Part shown: one piece after another, positions 60,268 to 64,000 of the stretch | Layout: every line of letters starts with the position of its first letter | Numbering within the stretch: the stretch's first letter is position 1 | Assembly (NCBI GenBank): GCA_003454975.1 | Contig: DMST01000116.1 | Span: 13,304-77,303, forward strand | DNA from: Cytophagales bacterium | GTDB taxonomy: Bacteria; Bacteroidota; Bacteroidia; Cytophagales; Cyclobacteriaceae | Length of the DNA: 64,000 bases | Direction: 5' to 3' | Translations under genes and position numbers: made by a program | The notes under the pieces: generated by a model | The model's input: the letters and a program-made list of their open reading frames with translations, nothing else | Told to the model about the DNA's origin: nothing | Database searches by the model: none

Positions 60268-61093
60268 ATAGATGATACCCACATACCCGACAAAACTTGG
60301 CATCATGGGCATGCTTCTTCGCTCCGCAGTTGGGGCAGGGCCCGGGCTTCTTTTGGCTTTTTTCGGCCTTGGATAGTTCTACGGATACTATGCCTGTAGG
60401 TACGGCAATTATGCCATAGCCCAATATCATGATAACTGAGGCCACAATCTGACCGAGTGGGGTTTCTGGGGCTATGTCTCCGTACCCTACCGTGGTTAAA
60501 GTAACAATGGCCCAATACACACTAATGGGTATGTTGCGGAAGCCATGCTCGGGGCCCTCTATGAGGTACATTAAGCAGCCCATGATGACCACTAAGGTGA
60601 TGACGGCGCCAATAAAAACGGTGATTTTGGCCATGCTTTGCAGTAGTGCAGTCCGCAATACTTCCGCCTCGCCCATGAAGCGGGTAAGCTTAAGTACCCG
60701 AAATACCCGTAGCAACCGTATGGCCCTGATAACGAGTAGGTATTGGGAACCCGCAATTAGTAAGCTGAGAAAGGTGGGAATAATGGAAAGTAGGTCTATG
60801 ATGCCATAGAAGCTAAATATGTACCTGCGGGGCCTGTCCACTACCAAAATCCGCAGGACATATTCTAAAGTGAATAGTACCGTAAAGCTCCACTCCAGAG
60901 TAAAAAATAGGCTGGCAAATTTGATGGAGTAATCACCCACCGTCTCCAGCATTACCACAATGATGCTGGATAGAATGGCTATCAGCAAGGCAACATCAAA
61001 AGCTTTGCCCTTGGGCGTGTCACTTTCGAATATGATGATAAACAGGTTGAGTCGCCAACCAGGCTTGATGTGATCTTTGTTGAAAGGGTGCAT
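60227..61093 (-). CDS. Voltage-gated potassium channel with C-terminal zinc ribbon
   Basis: A 288-residue six-helix cation channel. Helices S1-S4 end in an arginine-rich segment RAIRLLRVFRVLKLTRF (S4). The pore loop carries TVGYGD at 201-206, the potassium filter, followed by the S6 helix. The cytoplasmic tail contains a zinc ribbon (CPNCGAKKHAHDAKFCRVCG), a double CxxC feature that may stabilise the tail or bind partners. It acts as a tetramer in the inner membrane. The 3' end overlaps the TetR gene by 41 bases in convergent orientation. Confidence 0.92.
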   Translation of the reverse strand: MHPFNKDHIKPGWRLNLFIIIFESDTPKGKAFDVALLIAILSSIIVVMLETVGDYSIKFASLFFTLEWSFTVLFTLEYVLRILVVDRPRRYIFSFYGIIDLLSIIPTFLSLLIAGSQYLLVIRAIRLLRVFRVLKLTRFMGEAEVLRTALLQSMAKITVFIGAVITLVVIMGCLMYLIEGPEHGFRNIPISVYWAIVTLTTVGYGDIAPETPLGQIVASVIMILGYGIIAVPTGIVSVELSKAEKSQKKPGPCPNCGAKKHAHDAKFCRVCGYHLFNDAEEVPETSTQ

Positions 61094-61353
61094 CCGGTCT
61101 TGTTTTGGCGAAAGGATGATATGCTCACTGCCGTGCCGCTAACATGCCTTTTTACGGCTTACTTTCACATAAAGGTAAGCTTGTGTTTGCAATACTTCGA
61201 TATGCGATCCAGAGAACTGTAAATGAGCATAAAGGGAGCAAGAAAATCAGGGTAGAAAACTAAATCTTTGAAATCCTTTTCTCAAGGCTTGCATACAATA
61301 GGTATTCCTGAATAAACTGCGAAAAAGTAGGATTTTCGCCTAGGAGGCTTTTT

Positions 61354-62043
61354 ATGAAGAAATCTACGACCCTGGTGTGGCTAGGTCTGTTTTTGTTGGA
61401 TGCGGTACTGCATTTGGTCAGTACGCAAATTGAAGGGCAGCTATTTAACCAGGTGACAAAGGCATTACTGATGCCCTTGTTGATTGTATATGCCATTACC
61501 AAGAAAAGTATTATCGCTCCTCGGCTAAAAAGGAGCCTGGTCATTGCACTTTTATTCTCTTGGGTAGGTGACATACTGTTGGCCCTTCCGGTGTCAGGGT
61601 ATTTTATTCCTGGGTTGGCGGCATTTTTAGTAGGCCATGTAGTCTATATTGTAGCCTACGGATACGCCTCAGCTACCTATCCGCTCAAGGTAATTTGGCA
61701 CAGGTGGTGGTACTCTCTCCCCATAGTAGGGTATGGCTTTAGTTTCATTGCTTGGTTACTACCCAAACTGCCTTCGGGTCTGGAGATTCCGGTGGTTCTT
61801 TATGCTTTGGTAATTACTGTGATGCTACTCGCTGCTGCCGGCCGTGGTAAGTATACCCATCCTACTAGCTTTATCTTTGTTTTGTTAGGGGCCGTCTTCT
61901 TCGCATTGTCCGACAGTATGATCGCGATCAATCGCTTTGTGAACCCCCTGGAACAGGGTAGCCTGCTCATAATGAGTACCTATATTTTAGGGCAGTGGCT
62001 GATTACCGAAGGTTTGCTTCGGCATCCGTCCCCGGCTGAATAG
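61354..62043 (+). CDS. YhhN family lysoplasmalogenase-like membrane protein
   Basis: A 229-residue protein with about eight membrane helices. Family blocks are LLFSWVGDILLALP (the SxxGD segment) and AVFFALSDSMIAINRF with the second acidic residue, the two sites proposed for catalysis in this family. Members (TMEM86/YhhN) cut the vinyl-ether bond of lysoplasmalogens or act on related lysolipids. The start ATG at 61354 gives MKKSTTLVWLGLFLLD. It is followed by the Mpo1-like gene in the same direction after about 90 bases. Confidence 0.88.
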   Translation: MKKSTTLVWLGLFLLDAVLHLVSTQIEGQLFNQVTKALLMPLLIVYAITKKSIIAPRLKRSLVIALLFSWVGDILLALPVSGYFIPGLAAFLVGHVVYIVAYGYASATYPLKVIWHRWWYSLPIVGYGFSFIAWLLPKLPSGLEIPVVLYALVITVMLLAAAGRGKYTHPTSFIFVLLGAVFFALSDSMIAINRFVNPLEQGSLLIMSTYILGQWLITEGLLRHPSPAE

Positions 62044-62130
62044 TAGGTATGCAGAGCTTTTTTGGGAAATAATTGGTATTTTGGTACCCTGCAAATTCAC
62101 CAAATTTGGTTTCACCTATCGATTACTACC

Positions 62131-62610
62131 ATGAGAAAGATTGACGCGCTGCTGAACGAATATGGCGAAAGCCACCAGAATGCTTTCAATAAACGCGTGC
62201 ACTGGATCTGTGTTCCCTCTATATTTTTTAGCATTGTGGGCCTTATAACGAGTATTCCCTCTGGGTTAGTTTCCGACTTGCTGCCAGGTCTGGGGGCATA
62301 TGCCAACTGGGCCACGGTAGGTATGGTCATGGCTTTGGTATACTATCTGCGCCTGAGCTTTCCCTTGTTTCTTGGGTTTATCCTTTGGGGAGCATTTTGC
62401 CTGTGGGGTAATGTGCAACTGGCTGGTTTAGGTTTTGCTCCCTTGTGGGCTATCAGCCTTACCATCTTTGTGGCTGCTTGGTTGGGACAATTCTACGGCC
62501 ACAAGGTTGAAGGCAAAAAACCTTCTTTCTTCAAAGACTTGCAATTCTTGATGATTGGCCCTGCTTGGCTTCTGCACTTCATTTATAAAAGAGCAGGGGT
62601 GAAGTACTAA
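62131..62610 (+). CDS. Mpo1-like (DUF962) fatty-acid dioxygenase family protein
   Basis: A 159-residue membrane protein of the Mpo1/YGL010w family, whose yeast member oxidises 2-hydroxy fatty acids in an Fe-dependent alpha-oxidation step. The start block ALLNEYGESHQNAFNKRVHW, with its two histidines, and the late block FYGHKVEGKKPSFFKDL hold the conserved metal-binding residues; four helices lie between and after them. I used the ATG at 62131 because the upstream extension from 62062 is not family-like. It lies in a lipid-related neighbourhood and is followed by a bidirectional terminator. Confidence 0.88.
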   Translation: MRKIDALLNEYGESHQNAFNKRVHWICVPSIFFSIVGLITSIPSGLVSDLLPGLGAYANWATVGMVMALVYYLRLSFPLFLGFILWGAFCLWGNVQLAGLGFAPLWAISLTIFVAAWLGQFYGHKVEGKKPSFFKDLQFLMIGPAWLLHFIYKRAGVKY

Positions 62611-62630
62611 ACTGCGGTTCATCTAAAATA

Positions 62631-62665
62631 GAAAACCCCGAATCCTGATCAGATTCGGGGTTTTC
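62631..62665. terminator. Bidirectional terminator
   Basis: A 14-bp perfect stem (62631-62644 with 62652-62665) and a 7-base loop. It ends the Mpo1-like gene and the convergent carotenoid-oxygenase gene. Confidence 0.93.
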
Positions 62666-62687
62666 TTATGTATAGGGATGGCCCACT

Positions 62688-64000
62688 TTACGTGTATCTG
62701 CGTTCTTGAAACTTGCCTAGCTTCTTCAGCATCCATTTATATGCCTTGCCTGAATAATCCTTCGGATCAGGATCATCGATGGCATTTTCCTGGTCAGCAA
62801 AGTGAGGATATACATACTCGTCCATAAACTCTTCAATGCGATTCTGTCGTGCAGGATTGCCAATCAGCAATACCTGATCATCTATATCATCTATTACATC
62901 GATTTGCGTTGGCGGATGAGTTTCCTCTGCTTTTTCTATCCAAACTGAGTGGAAGGTATAGGCAAAGCGGAACTTATCATGGTGTAACTTACACACCGGG
63001 CCTTTGGCCAGGTCATGAGCATCCCATAGCCATACTTCGCTCTGAAATTCTCCCTTCTCCAAATTTACCGGCACCGTTACCGTACATAAAATGTACCCAT
63101 CCTGATCTTCAGGGATAGCCTCATTGCGTGTTTCGCGAGGAATAAACTGGATTGAGCGTATGTAGTGCTTCTCCTCAAAGAGGTAGAAATCGTCAATTTT
63201 CAACTTAGGTGCGCTATGGTCTACACGGGCCAAGCCTATCGGGACACCGGTTTTGCATAGCTCTTCCATCTTCTCTATGGATACTTCCCGGTTAGGATAG
63301 TCCTTGTACAGCTCAAAGATGAACTCAGTCACATGGTCCTTGTCCAGCCCGTATATCTGCCAGTACATACTTTTCAGGTCCTCCACTCGAGGGCCTACCT
63401 CTTCGTATCCGCGGAACGTGTATAGCCCTACCGCCCAGGTGTGAGCGCCAATGTTTTTGGGGTCTTCCAGGTTTCCGGTTTCGAAGAGCACGCTGGTTTT
63501 ATCGTCTACCATCTTGCCCGTGGTAGGATCAAAAACGAAGCGACCTACCCGGCCAATGTCCATTGGGCCTACGCTCAGGTAGCCCAGGTGTTCTTTATCG
63601 ATGGGCTCACCGGTTTCCATCACCTTGTCAAAGTGCCGCATCCATTCCGCGGGGCAGTTTGCGGTGTTGTTGGCCGTCATTACAGTGATCAGGCCGTCCT
63701 CCTCCTTGTAGTTGGCGGTGAAGTGTACGCATTCCAGCGGAATAAGTGCCCGCACGGCTTCTACAGAAGATTTCCCAGGTACCAAATCGCTTTTCTTTAC
63801 AAAGTAAAGCGCCGAGATGGGGTGCATGGGCTGGGTGAAAAGCTCACGCATCGTCTCCTCAATATCTGGAATTAGCGGCTTGATCAGGTTAAACATCAGG
63901 CTCAGGTTCACCTTGAACGAGCTGTCAGAGAAGATTACGTAGTTCTCCGTAACCCCCATCTGGTGCATGTTATCCCGGATCTTGATGTCCTTACCGCCAC
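62688..64000 (-). CDS. Carotenoid oxygenase (RPE65) family protein, N-terminus cut by window
   Basis: The frame is open to the right edge; at least 437 residues are visible. The stretch DNMHQMGVTENYVIFSD is the family block that holds one of the four iron-ligand histidines, and RFAYTFHSVW resembles the final one; the first two would lie beyond the edge. Such enzymes cut carotenoids, apocarotenoids or stilbene-type substrates with O2 and Fe(II). It has an acidic C-terminal tail (DQENAIDDPDPKDY) and no membrane helix in the visible part. It is convergent with the Mpo1-like gene. The substrate is unknown. Confidence 0.85.
   Translation of the reverse strand, partial: GGKDIKIRDNMHQMGVTENYVIFSDSSFKVNLSLMFNLIKPLIPDIEETMRELFTQPMHPISALYFVKKSDLVPGKSSVEAVRALIPLECVHFTANYKEEDGLITVMTANNTANCPAEWMRHFDKVMETGEPIDKEHLGYLSVGPMDIGRVGRFVFDPTTGKMVDDKTSVLFETGNLEDPKNIGAHTWAVGLYTFRGYEEVGPRVEDLKSMYWQIYGLDKDHVTEFIFELYKDYPNREVSIEKMEELCKTGVPIGLARVDHSAPKLKIDDFYLFEEKHYIRSIQFIPRETRNEAIPEDQDGYILCTVTVPVNLEKGEFQSEVWLWDAHDLAKGPVCKLHHDKFRFAYTFHSVWIEKAEETHPPTQIDVIDDIDDQVLLIGNPARQNRIEEFMDEYVYPHFADQENAIDDPDPKDYSGKAYKWMLKKLGKFQERRYT

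Noticed and set aside
61094..61353. Gap between the channel and YhhN genes examined for RNA genes or operators
   Set aside because: No palindrome, promoter box or tRNA-like fold was found.

Overview
The window is chromosomal DNA from a free-living, probably aerobic member of the Bacteroidota, most like the Cytophagales/Saprospiria side of the phylum. Evidence: a protein with a C-terminal Por-type (T9SS) sorting tail, a PKD protein ending in a gliding-motility-associated (CHU_C/type B) domain, a DUF3667 protein, coiled-coil tails of the QEEEMRQN type on GAF proteins, and repeated TAnnTTTG -7 promoter boxes just upstream of genes. No rRNA, tRNA, CRISPR array or intact insertion sequence was recognised. 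No genus can be named from the sequence alone.

Layout. 1-5.4 kb: the 5' part of a lipoprotein with a CXXCH haem-c motif, oligopeptidase B, and an unknown lipoprotein. 5.4-7.8 kb: a detached piece of the complex I operon (nuoH-nuoI-nuoJ, all ATGA-coupled). 7.8-14.9 kb: a signalling island made of a hybrid histidine kinase and, divergent from it, three tandem paralogous membrane-GAF-coiled-coil proteins; the membrane domain of the kinase resembles that of the three GAF proteins. 15.5-24.3 kb: a single-module type I polyketide synthase of 2,539 residues (KS-AT-DH-structural KR-ER-KR-ACP-TE), its Sfp-type phosphopantetheinyl transferase and a translationally coupled small secreted protein. 24.5-36.5 kb: housekeeping and small metabolic genes (FMN reductase, A-type Fe-S carrier, SixA-like phosphatase, cold-shock protein, guaA, hemL, gamma carbonic anhydrase, hutI, a Fer4_19-CDGSH protein). 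36.6-51.4 kb: giant surface proteins (a 7-bladed propeller/9 HYR/3 LamG protein, a 17-residue-repeat protein with an S74 chaperone domain, and a PKD/CHU_C protein). 51.4-57.2 kb: an M61 peptidase and a kinase with about eight PAS domains. 57.2-58 kb: a gene-poor, AT-rich patch. 58-64 kb: genes for oxidation of hydrophobic substrates (AlkB with a divergent TetR and a clear palindrome between them, a YhhN lysoplasmalogenase, an Mpo1-like dioxygenase, a carotenoid-oxygenase-family enzyme) with a potassium channel among them.

How it fits together. The best candidate for an undescribed system is 7.8-24.3 kb. The PKS has the domain order of animal fatty acid synthase and fungal highly reducing PKSs, looks self-sufficient (own malonyl-type AT, all reductive domains, ACP, TE, dedicated PPTase) and has no accessory biosynthetic genes, so it probably works iteratively on malonyl-CoA to make a reduced acyl product. 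Next to it sits the four-gene signalling island with a shared, apparently uncharacterised membrane sensor domain. The functional link between the two is inference from position only.
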